Shown piece after piece: positions 19,931 to 29,199 of a stretch of DNA of 64,000 nt. The notes below the pieces were generated by a model. That model was not told the DNA's origin, did not search any database, and saw only the letters and a list, made by a program, of their open reading frames with translations. Position 1 is the stretch's first letter, and every line of letters begins with the position of its first letter. A program made the position numbers and the translations under genes. This DNA is from Ornithinibacillus contaminans (GTDB lineage: Bacteria; Bacillota; Bacilli; Bacillales; Amphibacillaceae). The stretch covers positions 1-64,000 of the forward strand of contig NZ_LDPV02000021.1 in the NCBI RefSeq assembly GCF_001038425.2, read 5' to 3'.

Positions 19931-20222
19931 TTATAACACCCTTTTCTACGTATTTTGCAGTAGCAAGTGTACCTAAGAATCCGAGGATCCCGATCAACAA
20001 AATGATATCGTTTAAATATGGTGTGGACAAATGGATCGCAATCACTCCAGTAAGCGCCATTAAATTAATTCCAATCGTATCAAGTCCGACCGCACGATCT
20101 GGGTTAGTCGGTCCTTTTATGACACGGTAAAATAACAGAACTAAGGATATCGCAATTGCTATCGAGCAAATGGTAATGGTAACCTCTAAGATGGAATCTG
20201 TTAGTTCTAGTAGTTCTGTCAC
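19911..20222 (-). CDS. mrpF: Na+/H+ antiporter subunit MrpF
   Basis: 103 residues, three membrane helices, with the MrpF signature RVIKGPTNPDRAVGLDTIGIN at about 33-53. Small membrane subunit of the Mrp complex; it contributes to the cation path or assembly together with MrpE and MrpG. It uses a GTG start whose GTGA overlaps the mrpE stop codon, a tight translational coupling. Confidence 0.93.
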   Translation of the reverse strand: MTELLELTDSILEVTITICSIAIAISLVLLFYRVIKGPTNPDRAVGLDTIGINLMALTGVIAIHLSTPYLNDIILLIGILGFLGTLATAKYVEKGVIIDRDMD

Positions 20223-20698
20223 GATCTTGTCACCTCCAAGATAGCCTTCTCGAAGCTCTCCTTAATTTCACGTACGGACTCATCAACCTCATCAATATCC
20301 ATCGCATGAACGTATAATGTTGCATTGTCATCTGATAGAGCAACCGATAACGTCCCTGGTGTCAATGTAATGAGATGGGTTAACAAGGTTATTTCCCAAT
20401 TGCTTTTCACTTCAAGTGGAATCGCAAAGATACCTGGCTCAATCTCTGGTTTTGGGGTATAAATTAATTTAAGTATACTTAAATTTGATAGAATCAATTC
20501 TTTTAAAAACAGTAGGATAAGCTTAGCGATTTTAAATACACGTATCCCATAAAATCTTCCTGGAATAAATCGATTAAGGAGAAGAACTAATAGAATACCC
20601 CAGATATAGCCAGCAATAAAACTGGCTAATGTATAGGATTCACTAAGGAACATCCACATAATCGCAATAATTAAGTTTATGAGTATTTGAAAGGGCAT
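20219..20698 (-). CDS. mrpE: Na+/H+ antiporter subunit MrpE
   Basis: 159 residues: two or three N-terminal membrane helices (about 4-45) and a soluble C-terminal domain with the family motif LLTHLITLTPGTLSVALSDD (about 104-123). MrpE is needed for full antiport activity in Bacillus. It begins 6 nt after mrpD ends and overlaps mrpF by 4 nt. Confidence 0.93.
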   Translation of the reverse strand: MPFQILINLIIAIMWMFLSESYTLASFIAGYIWGILLVLLLNRFIPGRFYGIRVFKIAKLILLFLKELILSNLSILKLIYTPKPEIEPGIFAIPLEVKSNWEITLLTHLITLTPGTLSVALSDDNATLYVHAMDIDEVDESVREIKESFEKAILEVTRS

Positions 20699-20704
20699 AG
20701 TCGT

Positions 20705-22186
20705 TTACTCCTTTAACACAGAATCTATATAAAGTTGTGGATCTAATAAATATTCGGCTACACCATCAATAGCAGGGTATATCCATTCTGCACCAATACC
20801 AAGAAAGACAGCGACTGCTAATAAGCCAATAATTGGGATGATCATTCCAGCAGATGCTTTTTTCGTGGTGCTTAACGACTCATCCTTTTCGCCCCAGAAG
20901 CCGCGGATAAATATTTTCATAACCGAGTAAAGAATTAATAGACTCGCTAATAGTGCAATTATGGCGATGATAATTTCATCTGCTGAAAATGCACCTTTAA
21001 GTAATAACAGCTTGCCGATAAAACCACTAAATGGTGGGATACCTGCAAGAATTAACGCAGATAGAAACAGCAGCCAACCAAGGACAGGATGATCATGTAG
21101 TAGACCTTTCATTTTCTTTAAGTCAGATGTACCCGCAACATAAGCGATGACTCCAACAAGAAGGAAAAGAGCTGATTTAATAATCATATCCTGTATCAAA
21201 TAGTAAATGGAACCACTAAGTGCATCTTGGTTAAAAATACCGATTCCCATAATGATAAATCCAATGGCAGGTATAATATTGTAGGCAATAATTAGTTTAA
21301 TATTGTTCGTTGACAATGCTCCAATGACACCAAATAACATCGTTAACCCAGCAATCCAAATAAAGACATCATGTGTATAGTCCATTCGATGAATAAAGAT
21401 AAGTGAAAATACCCGTAAGATAGAGTAAATACCAACCTTTGTTAACAGGGCACCGAATAAAGCCGATACAACCGGATTAGGAACAATATATGATTTCGGT
21501 AACCAATAATACAGCGGAAATAATGCTGCTTTCGTTCCAAAAACAAAGAAGAATAATATTCCAATCGTCGTTAGAATTCCATCCTGTTCTACTTCAGCCA
21601 CTCGTTCAGCAATTTGCGCCATATTAACAGTTCCAACAACTCCGTACAATAACGCAACAGTCGTAACAAAGAGTACGGATGAGAACAGATTAATAAGGAC
21701 ATATTTTACCGACTCACGAAGCTGGACTTTATCGCCACCTAATACGATTAAAGCATAGGAAGCCATTAATAATACCTCGAAAAATACAAATAAGTTGAAT
21801 AAATCACCGGTCAAGAAGGCACCAGATACACCTGTAATCAATAGGAAAAAAAAGGTGTAAAAATAATGGTTTTCTTGTCTGAGACTTAACGATTGCGGTG
21901 CGTAAAAGGCAGCAGCGGCTGCGATGATATTGGTTGTTAGTAATAGCAAGACAGATAGCTCATCAGCAACCAATATAATGCCGTATGGTGCTTTCCAATC
22001 ACCAGTTTCCAAGATGATAGTTCCATCGATAAATACGGAATAAGTGATATAGGCAGAAACAAGTAAACTTATGATCGAAAATAGCTTCGTTAACAGTCTT
22101 GTAACAGCCACGTTAGAATTAGTAAACGCAACGATAATACCTGATAGCATCGGGATGATAATCGGTAAGATTGCTAAATTACTCAT
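20705..22186 (-). CDS. mrpD: Na+/H+ antiporter subunit MrpD
   Basis: 493-residue polytopic protein of the NADH-quinone oxidoreductase ND4/NuoN-like family (about 14 helices). FFFEVLLMASYALIV (near residue 130) carries the conserved membrane Glu, and KAALFPLYYWLP (near 218) a conserved Lys of the proton path; PPFSGFIGK lies near 387. GAGGGGTG places the start at ATG 22186; the GTG at 22195 lies inside the ribosome site. It overlaps the mrpC end by 8 nt. Confidence 0.95.
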   Translation of the reverse strand: MSNLAILPIIIPMLSGIIVAFTNSNVAVTRLLTKLFSIISLLVSAYITYSVFIDGTIILETGDWKAPYGIILVADELSVLLLLTTNIIAAAAAFYAPQSLSLRQENHYFYTFFFLLITGVSGAFLTGDLFNLFVFFEVLLMASYALIVLGGDKVQLRESVKYVLINLFSSVLFVTTVALLYGVVGTVNMAQIAERVAEVEQDGILTTIGILFFFVFGTKAALFPLYYWLPKSYIVPNPVVSALFGALLTKVGIYSILRVFSLIFIHRMDYTHDVFIWIAGLTMLFGVIGALSTNNIKLIIAYNIIPAIGFIIMGIGIFNQDALSGSIYYLIQDMIIKSALFLLVGVIAYVAGTSDLKKMKGLLHDHPVLGWLLFLSALILAGIPPFSGFIGKLLLLKGAFSADEIIIAIIALLASLLILYSVMKIFIRGFWGEKDESLSTTKKASAGMIIPIIGLLAVAVFLGIGAEWIYPAIDGVAEYLLDPQLYIDSVLKE

Positions 22187-22517
22187 TTGTTTCACCCCTC
22201 ATTTCTTCCATGTTATCCGTATTATTTTCTTTAGCTGTTCGGTAGCTTAATACAAGCAGTAAGCTCGTAATCCCAAAGCTAATAACGATAGACGTTAAAA
22301 TTAATGCTTGTGGTAGGGGATCTGTATATGTTGTTACCGCATCATCTAAAATGGGAGGATTACCTCTTTTTAGCTTACCCATCGTTAAAATAACTAAATG
22401 AGCACCATGTGATAGAAGGACTGTCCCGATAATAATACGTAATAATTGTTTTTGTAATAAATTGTAGATAGCTGTTGCAAACAATATGCCAGCTAGGATA
22501 AGAATGATAATTTCCAT
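22179..22517 (-). CDS. mrpC: Na+/H+ antiporter subunit MrpC
   Basis: 112 residues with three membrane helices, NuoK-like (MnhC): LLSHGAHLVIL near 34-44 and DPLPQALILTSIVISFG near 66-82. Its ATG shares one base with the mrpA stop codon, so it directly follows mrpA. In other Bacillus mrp operons mrpB separates these two genes; here there is no room for it. Confidence 0.95.
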   Translation of the reverse strand: MEIIILILAGILFATAIYNLLQKQLLRIIIGTVLLSHGAHLVILTMGKLKRGNPPILDDAVTTYTDPLPQALILTSIVISFGITSLLLVLSYRTAKENNTDNMEEMRGETNE

Positions 22518-24850
22518 TACTCTGCCTCCTTGTTCTTTCTGACTTTAATGAGGCCATAAATAGCTAAGGCTGCAATACCTAGTACTGTAATTTCAAATAA
22601 AGTATCAAGTCCACGCATATCAACTAAAATGACATTGACAATATTATGTCCGCCACCAAGTTTATAGGAAGTTTCTACAAAGTAATCGGATATCGTAGCA
22701 AACCAATTTGAGCTATGAGCAGCGATTCCAACCATCGTAATAAGTGTACCGATACCGACCGCAAGAATAGTATTTAAGGTCGTTGTCTTTGCAGTATCTT
22801 TTATTTTACGTAGTTCTGGTAGGTGGTAGTAGGCAAGCAAGAATAGTGCCATCGAGATTGTTTCGACGACTAGTTGTGTTAATGCTAAATCCGGTGCGCG
22901 GAAAATAACGAACAAGATAGAGATACCAAAGCCTACAATCCCAGTAATAATGATTAAAGCTAGCTTATTATGAACAAAAATGGTAGCAATGGCTGCCAGT
23001 ACCATAATAAATACTACAGCTAAGTCAATTAAGTTAATGTCTGCTAAATTATCTGTTTTTAGCACAAATCCGTCTGTTGCATACATGACGAAAAATGTTG
23101 CGAGCAGAATAACAGCTAGAATAATGGACATATATAGCTTCAGCGAGCCGGTCATATAGGAATTGGTTACGCTAGTACTATAAGTATCAAGTTTTTCTAT
23201 TCCTTTATCATAAACCTTATTAAAACTAAATTTACCCGGAAGAACGTGATAGATGTTGCTCCATTTTTTGCGGGTTAGGAATAGAATGAGCCCAATAATC
23301 ACAACAATTAAGGACATATACAAGGCTGGTACAAAACCATGCCAAAAATGAACATGTTCTAATTCCACTGCTTGATTAACCGCTTGAGCGGCATGTGTTA
23401 ATAATGACCCATTCAACAAATTCGGGAATAGTCCGATTACTATAACGCCTAATACAAGTACGATCGGTGATAGTAACATACCGATTGGCGCTTCATGTGG
23501 TTTTTTCGGCAGTAATTCCAGTTTTTTCGGTCCGGTAAATACCCCGAAAAAGAGGTACATCGAGTAGACAAAGGTAAATATACTAGCGAATACTGCTAAG
23601 TAAGGAATTGCCTCGGAAAGAAAACTTATGAAGGAACCGCCTGATTGTTCCAAATCAAGTGTTGCATCGAAAAATAATTCCTTACTATAAAATCCATTTA
23701 GAAATGGTAATGGCACACCTGCCATTGAGAATGTACCGAAAAGCGCAAGCGTCGCTGAAATTGGCATCAATGTCAGTAAACCACCAAGTTTCCGGATATC
23801 TCGCGTGCCAGTTTCATGGTCGATAATCCCAGCAATCATAAACAAGCTACCTTTAAATGTCGCATGATTAAGAATATGGAATACCGCCGCAAATATAGCA
23901 GCTTCTGTCCCAAATCCGAGCATGGCCATGATCATACCTAGTTGACTTACCGTTGAAAAAGCTAGGATACCTTTTAAATCTGTTTGACGAACCGCCATAT
24001 AAGAAGCCCATATCATCGTCACAATCCCAACGATGCTCACGATTATAAAGAACCATTCATACGTCGAGAAAATAGGTGAAAAACGTGCAATTAGATAGAT
24101 CCCGGCCTTTACCATTGTCGCCGAGTGTAAGTAGGCACTTACTGGAGTTGGTGCTTCCATTGCATCAGGTAACCAAATATGGAATGGAAATTGCGCTGAC
24201 TTTGTAAATGCACCTAATAAAATTAGTACTAGAATCAGTGGTAAGTAATTGCTAGTTAAAATCGTATCAACTTGTTCAATCATCATACGGATACTGGTTG
24301 TTTCAGTGATAATTGAGAGTAAAATAAGACCACCTAGCATACTGAGTCCGCCAAAAATGGTAATGAGCATTGATTTTTGGGCACCATAGCGGGAACGTTC
24401 CCGGTGGTTCCAAAAACCAATTAGTAAGAAGGAAGATATGGAGGTTAACTCCCAAAAGGTATAAAGCAGGTATACATTATCAGACAATACTACCCCTAGC
24501 ATTGCTGTCATGAACATTAGTAAATAAACATAAAAATGTCCCAATTTCTCAGAAACATGTAAATAATAAATGGAATAGAAGACTACCAATGTACCAATAC
24601 CGCTGATTAGTAACACAAACAGTAGACTAAGACCATCAAGATAGAAATCAAAATTAATACCTAGTGATGGTATCCAATTATAAGTTTGCTGTAATGGAGT
24701 GAAGTCATCACCAATAAAGCGAATGAAATATAGAAAAATTGCTAGTGGGATAAAGACAACAAATATCCCTGTATGAATCTTGTGTTTCGCTTTACTCAAA
24801 AATGGTACAATGATAGCAAATAGTAGTGGTAGAAATACCGCGAAAATCAT
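22517..24850 (-). CDS. mrpA: Na+/H+ antiporter subunit MrpA
   Basis: 777 residues: NuoL-like N-terminal domain (FWELTSISSFLLIGFW near 132 with conserved Glu; KSAQFPFHIWLPDAMEAPTPVSAYLHSATMVKAG near 217), then a DUF4040/MbhD-like segment (FRAPDLALTQLVVE near 662) and an MbhE-like tail (VNVILVDMRGLDTLFEITVLGIAAL near 738). It is the largest proton-conducting subunit of the Mrp antiporter used for Na+ export and pH homeostasis. No MnhB domain is fused to its C-terminus. AGGAGG lies 10 nt before the ATG. It is the first gene of mrpACDEFG. Confidence 0.95.
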   Translation of the reverse strand: MIFAVFLPLLFAIIVPFLSKAKHKIHTGIFVVFIPLAIFLYFIRFIGDDFTPLQQTYNWIPSLGINFDFYLDGLSLLFVLLISGIGTLVVFYSIYYLHVSEKLGHFYVYLLMFMTAMLGVVLSDNVYLLYTFWELTSISSFLLIGFWNHRERSRYGAQKSMLITIFGGLSMLGGLILLSIITETTSIRMMIEQVDTILTSNYLPLILVLILLGAFTKSAQFPFHIWLPDAMEAPTPVSAYLHSATMVKAGIYLIARFSPIFSTYEWFFIIVSIVGIVTMIWASYMAVRQTDLKGILAFSTVSQLGMIMAMLGFGTEAAIFAAVFHILNHATFKGSLFMIAGIIDHETGTRDIRKLGGLLTLMPISATLALFGTFSMAGVPLPFLNGFYSKELFFDATLDLEQSGGSFISFLSEAIPYLAVFASIFTFVYSMYLFFGVFTGPKKLELLPKKPHEAPIGMLLSPIVLVLGVIVIGLFPNLLNGSLLTHAAQAVNQAVELEHVHFWHGFVPALYMSLIVVIIGLILFLTRKKWSNIYHVLPGKFSFNKVYDKGIEKLDTYSTSVTNSYMTGSLKLYMSIILAVILLATFFVMYATDGFVLKTDNLADINLIDLAVVFIMVLAAIATIFVHNKLALIIITGIVGFGISILFVIFRAPDLALTQLVVETISMALFLLAYYHLPELRKIKDTAKTTTLNTILAVGIGTLITMVGIAAHSSNWFATISDYFVETSYKLGGGHNIVNVILVDMRGLDTLFEITVLGIAALAIYGLIKVRKNKEAE

Positions 24851-25219
24851 TGACGTAAAAACCTCCTATAAAATAAGACTAGCCATATCTGATGAACTAT
24901 TTGTTCCATCAATAGTTCGTGTTTATCACCTTAAGACATTTCCGATAATGATATTTGTAATCGGTTAAAAGGAAAGACTCCCTTACCTAGCATTTGTAAT
25001 TCGTGAAATTAAATGCTGATGGGCTATTCCAACTATGTAATGTAATAAACGAAGTTAAATAACTCATTGGAACGGAGAGCTATTGGGGTATATGAAACAT
25101 ATCATGCTGAACTTCCTTCTTCTGGATGAGCATATATACTTATTTTATATAAAAATAGGGAAGTAATAAAGTAATAGCTCTAAGAAAGCTTACCATATTT
25201 TTAAATTGTAAAAAATAAA
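24851..25219. other. mrp operon upstream region without genes
   Basis: About 370 A/T-rich bases between mrpA and the sda terminator with no convincing gene on either strand. It holds two hairpin-forming repeats: GAACTATT (24894-24901) with AATAGTTC (24911-24918), and AGCATTT (24989-24995) with AAATGCT (25011-25017). The mrp promoter must lie here on the minus strand, but I cannot choose a clear -35/-10 pair. Confidence 0.5.
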
Positions 25220-25251
25220 AACTCTTATCATTCACAATAATGACAAGAGTT
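25210..25251 (-). terminator. Terminator of sda
   Basis: 13-bp stem, 25220-25232 with 25239-25251, one mismatch, 6-nt loop; the minus strand continues into TTTTATTTTT. Confidence 0.85.
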
Positions 25252-25302
25252 GTTATCAATACTTCCTATTTATAAGTTTTTTAAATGGAGTGTCGAAATC
25301 TG

Positions 25303-25443
25303 TTAACTTGTATATTTTATTTTGTTACTTAAACCTCGGCGATAAATTTCATCTTTAATAAGTGAAACAAAATCAGGGCTTAATTTTAATTCATTTGCTT
25401 TAAAATAAGATTCAATTAACAATTCATCTGACAAATGTTCCAT
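25303..25443 (-). CDS. sda: Sporulation checkpoint inhibitor Sda
   Basis: 46-residue helical hairpin protein, nearly identical in its core ([16 protein letters not shown], residues 4-19) to B. subtilis Sda. Sda binds histidine kinase KinA and blocks the phosphorelay to Spo0A when DNA replication is under way or damaged. AGGAGGGC precedes the ATG. Its upstream region carries six DnaA-box-like 9-mers, matching the known control of B. subtilis sda by DnaA. A terminator follows on the minus strand. Confidence 0.95.
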   Translation of the reverse strand: MEHLSDELLIESYFKANELKLSPDFVSLIKDEIYRRGLSNKIKYTS

Positions 25444-25539
25444 AAACGTAGCCCTCCTAAACGGTATCGAATGTACGGTTATCACAAATTTAAGATAGCT
25501 ATAACGTAACACGAAATATTCGGTAGAACAAGGTGTGCG

Positions 25540-25638
25540 TTATCTACAGCCACCTGTAGATAACTTGTGAATAACCAATAAAATTATGCTGTAACCCTTG
25601 TTTTAATGCTGTTGATAATGTGAATAAAGTTATCCACA
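25540..25638. promoter_or_regulatory. DnaA-box cluster upstream of sda
   Basis: Six 9-mers match TTATNCACA exactly or with one change: TTATCTACA (25540-25548, +), its complement at 25555-25563, TGTGAATAA (25566-25574, -), TGTTGATAA (25610-25618, -), TGTGAATAA (25619-25627, -) and the perfect TTATCCACA (25630-25638, +). The first two form a palindrome with a 6-nt spacer; the fourth and fifth abut. This is the divergent region between sda and yqeG, which in B. subtilis is also a DnaA-binding cluster that ties sda expression to the replication cycle. Confidence 0.9.
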
Positions 25639-25843
25639 ATGCAAGATATGAAGGAATTTGTCGAACGATTTTTGCATTTTTAAAGCGAAAATTACATATT
25701 TCTACCTTCTACAGCATATCTATGGTATTTTTGAATATGCATGGAATTTTTCTATTACTAGTATAGTTACCGAAAATAGTATGGATTAAACGTGAAATGG
25801 GTTAGTATAAAAATCAAAGTATTCCTATAAGAGGTGTAAGCAA

Positions 25844-26362
25844 TTGTTAAGTAAATTTTTACCGAATGAACATGTGAAAAGTGTTTTTGAAATTAAAGCA
25901 GAGCTGCTAAAGGAGAAGGGAATAAAAGGTATTATTACCGATTTGGATAATACACTGGTTGCATGGAATGTCAAAAATGCCACACCAGAAGTGGTCTCGT
26001 GGTTTAAATCCATGCAAGATCATGGCATTAAAGTAACCATCATTTCGAATAATAAAGAAGAGCGTGTTAAAATGTTTTCTGAACCGCTCGGGACTCCGTA
26101 CGTCTTCAGCGCAAGAAAACCATTAAAACGAGCATTCAAGGTTGCGGCAAAGCAAATGGAATTGAAAAAAGAAGAAATAGTTGTTATTGGGGATCAATTA
26201 CTAACCGATGTGTTAGGTGGAAATTCGGCTGGATTTTATACAGTACTTGTGGTCCCAATTGTCCAGACGGATGAAAAAATAACACAATTTAACCGTAGAA
26301 TTGAACGTAAAATTATGAACTATTTCAGAAGAAAAGGTAAGATTAGCTGGGAGGATAAATAA
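25844..26362 (+). CDS. yqeG: YqeG-family HAD phosphatase
   Basis: 172 residues of the HAD IIIA family: catalytic DLDNTLVAW near residues 32-40, motif II SNN near 68, and GDQLLTDVLGGN near residue 119. Substrate in bacteria is unestablished; the related mitochondrial enzyme is a phosphatidylglycerophosphate phosphatase. It uses a TTG start at 25844 with GAGGTG 8-9 nt upstream, consistent with the family N-terminus (LSKFLPNEHVKS). Its stop overlaps the yqeH start by one base. Confidence 0.9.
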   Translation: MLSKFLPNEHVKSVFEIKAELLKEKGIKGIITDLDNTLVAWNVKNATPEVVSWFKSMQDHGIKVTIISNNKEERVKMFSEPLGTPYVFSARKPLKRAFKVAAKQMELKKEEIVVIGDQLLTDVLGGNSAGFYTVLVVPIVQTDEKITQFNRRIERKIMNYFRRKGKISWEDK

Positions 26363-27462
26363 TGGAATCCATTCATTGCTTAGGATGTGGCGTTGAAATC
26401 CAAACGGAAGATCCCAAAGGATTAGGCTATACACCGAAAGCGTCATTAGATAAAGAAACTATATTATGCAAACGATGTTTCCGTTTGAAGCATTATAATG
26501 AAATACAAGATGTTTCCATTCATGATGATGATTTCTTGAAAATGGTGAGTTCGATTCGCGATAAGAAGGGACTAGTCGTACATATCATTGATATTTTTGA
26601 TGTGAATGGAACGATGATTAAAAGCCTGCCGAGAATAGTAGGGAACAATCCAATACTATTAGTTGGTAATAAAATGGATTTATTGCCAAAGTCTACTAAC
26701 CAACGTAAACTAATACAATGGCTCCGTTCATCTGCTAAAGAGCTAGGATTAAAGGTAGAGGATGTGTTTTTAATTTCTTCTGCTAAAGGATATGGATTAG
26801 ATGAATTAACAGAGCAAATAGAATTACACCGTAACAATCAAGATGTGTTTATTGTTGGCACAACAAATGTTGGGAAATCTACCTTTATTAATCGTTTGAT
26901 AAAACAATCTGTAGGAGAAACCGATGTAATTACCACTTCCTACTTTCCTGGAACGACTTTAGGCTTTATTGAAATACCATTAGATGATGATTCTGCACTC
27001 ATAGATACACCGGGAATTGTCAATCATACACAAATCGCGCATTACATTTCTGATCAGGATTTGAAAATAATAACACCTAACAAAGAAATTAAACCAAGAG
27101 TTTATCAATTAAATGCTGAGCAAACGTTATTTTTTGGTGGACTAGCACGATTAGATTTTATCAAAGGCGAGCGACAATCATTTGTGTGCTATTTTGCAAA
27201 TCAATTACCGATCCATCGCACGAAACTGGAAAAGGCAGATGATTTATATAAAAATCATGTTGGTGAATTATTAGCACCTCCGGATGAGGAATCCTTACAA
27301 ACACTACCGGAATTTACCTCTAATGCTTATCGCTTAACAGGTGATAAAATGGACATTGTGTTTCCCGGCTTAGGTTGGGTAACTGTTACCGGAAATAATA
27401 CTACGGTTGTTGCGCATAGTCCAAAGGAAGTAGCCGTTTCAATTCGGAAATCGTTGATTTGA
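26362..27462 (+). CDS. yqeH: Ribosome biogenesis GTPase YqeH
   Basis: 366-residue circularly permuted GTPase. A zinc finger (C6, C9, C36, C39) precedes G4 (NKMDLL near 112), then G1 GTTNVGKST (near 166) and G3 DTPG (near 214), followed by a C-terminal RNA-binding domain. It is required for 30S subunit assembly. It overlaps yqeG by one base and is 9 nt from aroE. Confidence 0.95.
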   Translation: MESIHCLGCGVEIQTEDPKGLGYTPKASLDKETILCKRCFRLKHYNEIQDVSIHDDDFLKMVSSIRDKKGLVVHIIDIFDVNGTMIKSLPRIVGNNPILLVGNKMDLLPKSTNQRKLIQWLRSSAKELGLKVEDVFLISSAKGYGLDELTEQIELHRNNQDVFIVGTTNVGKSTFINRLIKQSVGETDVITTSYFPGTTLGFIEIPLDDDSALIDTPGIVNHTQIAHYISDQDLKIITPNKEIKPRVYQLNAEQTLFFGGLARLDFIKGERQSFVCYFANQLPIHRTKLEKADDLYKNHVGELLAPPDEESLQTLPEFTSNAYRLTGDKMDIVFPGLGWVTVTGNNTTVVAHSPKEVAVSIRKSLI

Positions 27463-27471
27463 GGTGATAAA

Positions 27472-28311
27472 ATGGACTATCGCTTCGCCTTAATTGGCTA
27501 TCCAATCGGTCATTCCTTATCACCGTGGATACATCAACAATTTCTAGCTAAAACTAATTTAACAGGTTTATATACGCTAGAGGAAATGGAGCCCAATCAG
27601 TTTGAACGGAACTTTGCTACGGTAAAGTCCAAGAATTATAGCGGATTTAATGTTACACTACCTTTTAAGCAAACTATTATTCCATTTTTAGATGGATTAG
27701 ATAGTCATGCAAAGGCGATTGGTGCGGTCAACACTGTTAAGAACGACCAGGGTAACCTGATAGGTTACAATACGGACGGTATTGGCTATCTCCGCTCCTT
27801 GGAAAGTGCTTATCCAAACTTGATTGAAAACAAGGATAAACGTGTATTAATTCTTGGAGCAGGTGGAGCTGCTAGGGCGATTTATTATGCGCTTAGTCAT
27901 GGCGGATTCCAAACCATTGATATTGCTAATCGCTCGTTGGATAACGCGCAAAAGCTTGTGTTAATAAAGGCGTCAGAAACAACGACAAGAATCTTGTCTT
28001 TGCTAGAAGCAGAACAAGAATTATCCACCTATGACCTAATTATTCAAACGACTAGTATCGGCATGAAACCAAATGTAAATGAAATGCCGATGCCATTAAC
28101 GAACGTAAAGCATACAGCCATTATTAGCGATATTATTTATCAGCCAATTTGGACAAAGTTTTTAAAAGCAGGAGCAATTAAAGGGGTAAACCTACATTTT
28201 GGTCATACCATGCTACTATATCAGGCCCAATATGCGTTTGAAATTTGGACTGGTAATAAGCCTTTAATGAACGATATGGAAACTAAACTTAAACAATTAT
28301 TAGAAGGGTGA
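27472..28311 (+). CDS. aroE: Shikimate dehydrogenase (NADP+)
   Basis: 279 residues. Substrate site GHSLSPWIHQ near 13-22, catalytic Lys in NVTLPFKQ near 60-67, NADP-binding GAGGAARAI near 128-136 and NRSLDNA near 152. It reduces 3-dehydroshikimate in aromatic amino acid synthesis. GAGGTGAT precedes the ATG, and yqeI starts 4 nt after the stop. Confidence 0.96.
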   Translation: MDYRFALIGYPIGHSLSPWIHQQFLAKTNLTGLYTLEEMEPNQFERNFATVKSKNYSGFNVTLPFKQTIIPFLDGLDSHAKAIGAVNTVKNDQGNLIGYNTDGIGYLRSLESAYPNLIENKDKRVLILGAGGAARAIYYALSHGGFQTIDIANRSLDNAQKLVLIKASETTTRILSLLEAEQELSTYDLIIQTTSIGMKPNVNEMPMPLTNVKHTAIISDIIYQPIWTKFLKAGAIKGVNLHFGHTMLLYQAQYAFEIWTGNKPLMNDMETKLKQLLEG

Positions 28312-28315
28312 TACC

Positions 28316-28606
28316 ATGCTTACAGGCAAACAAAAACGATTTCTTCGTTCTAAAGCACATCATTTAAAACCAATTTTTCAAGTTGGGAAAATTGGGGTTA
28401 ATGAAAATATGATTACACAAATTAACGAAGCATTAGAAAAACGGGAATTATTAAAGGTTAGTATTTTACAAAATTGTTTGGACGATAAGGAAACAGTTGC
28501 ACAAGAATTACAAGCTGGAACAGATGCAGAAATTGTACAATTAATCGGAAACAATATTGTATTATATAAAGAATCCGTAGAGCATAAAGAAATTCAATTG
28601 CCATAA
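28316..28606 (+). CDS. yqeI: YhbY-family ribosome assembly RNA-binding protein
   Basis: 96-residue CRS1-YhbY (CRM) domain protein: LTGKQKRFLRSKAHHLKPIF at the N-terminus and the conserved GKIGVNE near 24-30. Family members bind pre-50S particles. The position between aroE and nadD is the standard bacillar one. Confidence 0.93.
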   Translation: MLTGKQKRFLRSKAHHLKPIFQVGKIGVNENMITQINEALEKRELLKVSILQNCLDDKETVAQELQAGTDAEIVQLIGNNIVLYKESVEHKEIQLP

Positions 28607-28629
28607 CTAGCTTGTAAAGGGGTAAATCG

Positions 28630-29199
28630 ATGAAGCGAATTGGAATACTTGGTGGAACATTTGACCCGCCACATATTGGTCATTTCATTATTGCCGAAGA
28701 GGTTCGTACAGCACTTCAATTAGAAGCGGTTTGGTTTATCCCAACGTATGAGCCTCCCCATAAACATGAAGCAGCAACCGATGCAGTTAGTCGGTGGGAA
28801 ATGCTTAATTTGGTATTAGCGAATCATGCATCGTTTCAATTGAATACAATAGAAATAGATCGATCTGGAAAGTCTTATACCATCGATACGATGGTGGAGC
28901 TTAAAAAGCGTTATCCAGAAACGGAATTTTATTTTATTATCGGTGCAGATATGGTGGAGTATCTTCCGAATTGGTATCGAATTGATGAGTTACAGGAACT
29001 GGTTAATTTCGTTGGAGTGAAGCGAGCAGGTTATCAATTAGAGACTACATATCCCATTATCCAGGTAGAAATTCCAATGGTGGATGTATCCTCCAGTATG
29101 ATTCGAGACCGTATAATGGCCAATCAATCGATTAAATACCTAGTCCCTGAGACAGTACATACGTATATTAAGGAGCATGGTTTGTATGAAAATAAATGA
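28630..29199 (+). CDS. nadD: Nicotinate-nucleotide adenylyltransferase
   Basis: 189-residue nucleotidyltransferase with GGTFDPPHIGH (8-18) and the C-terminal SSSMIRDR near 156, both ATP-binding signatures. It makes deamido-NAD from nicotinate mononucleotide. The gene overlaps yqeK by 14 nt, as is usual in bacilli. Confidence 0.95.
   Translation: MKRIGILGGTFDPPHIGHFIIAEEVRTALQLEAVWFIPTYEPPHKHEAATDAVSRWEMLNLVLANHASFQLNTIEIDRSGKSYTIDTMVELKKRYPETEFYFIIGADMVEYLPNWYRIDELQELVNFVGVKRAGYQLETTYPIIQVEIPMVDVSSSMIRDRIMANQSIKYLVPETVHTYIKEHGLYENK

Noticed and set aside
22517-22700. MrpA-MrpB fusion
   Set aside because: The MrpA tail is the normal MbhE-like segment and ends without an MnhB domain.
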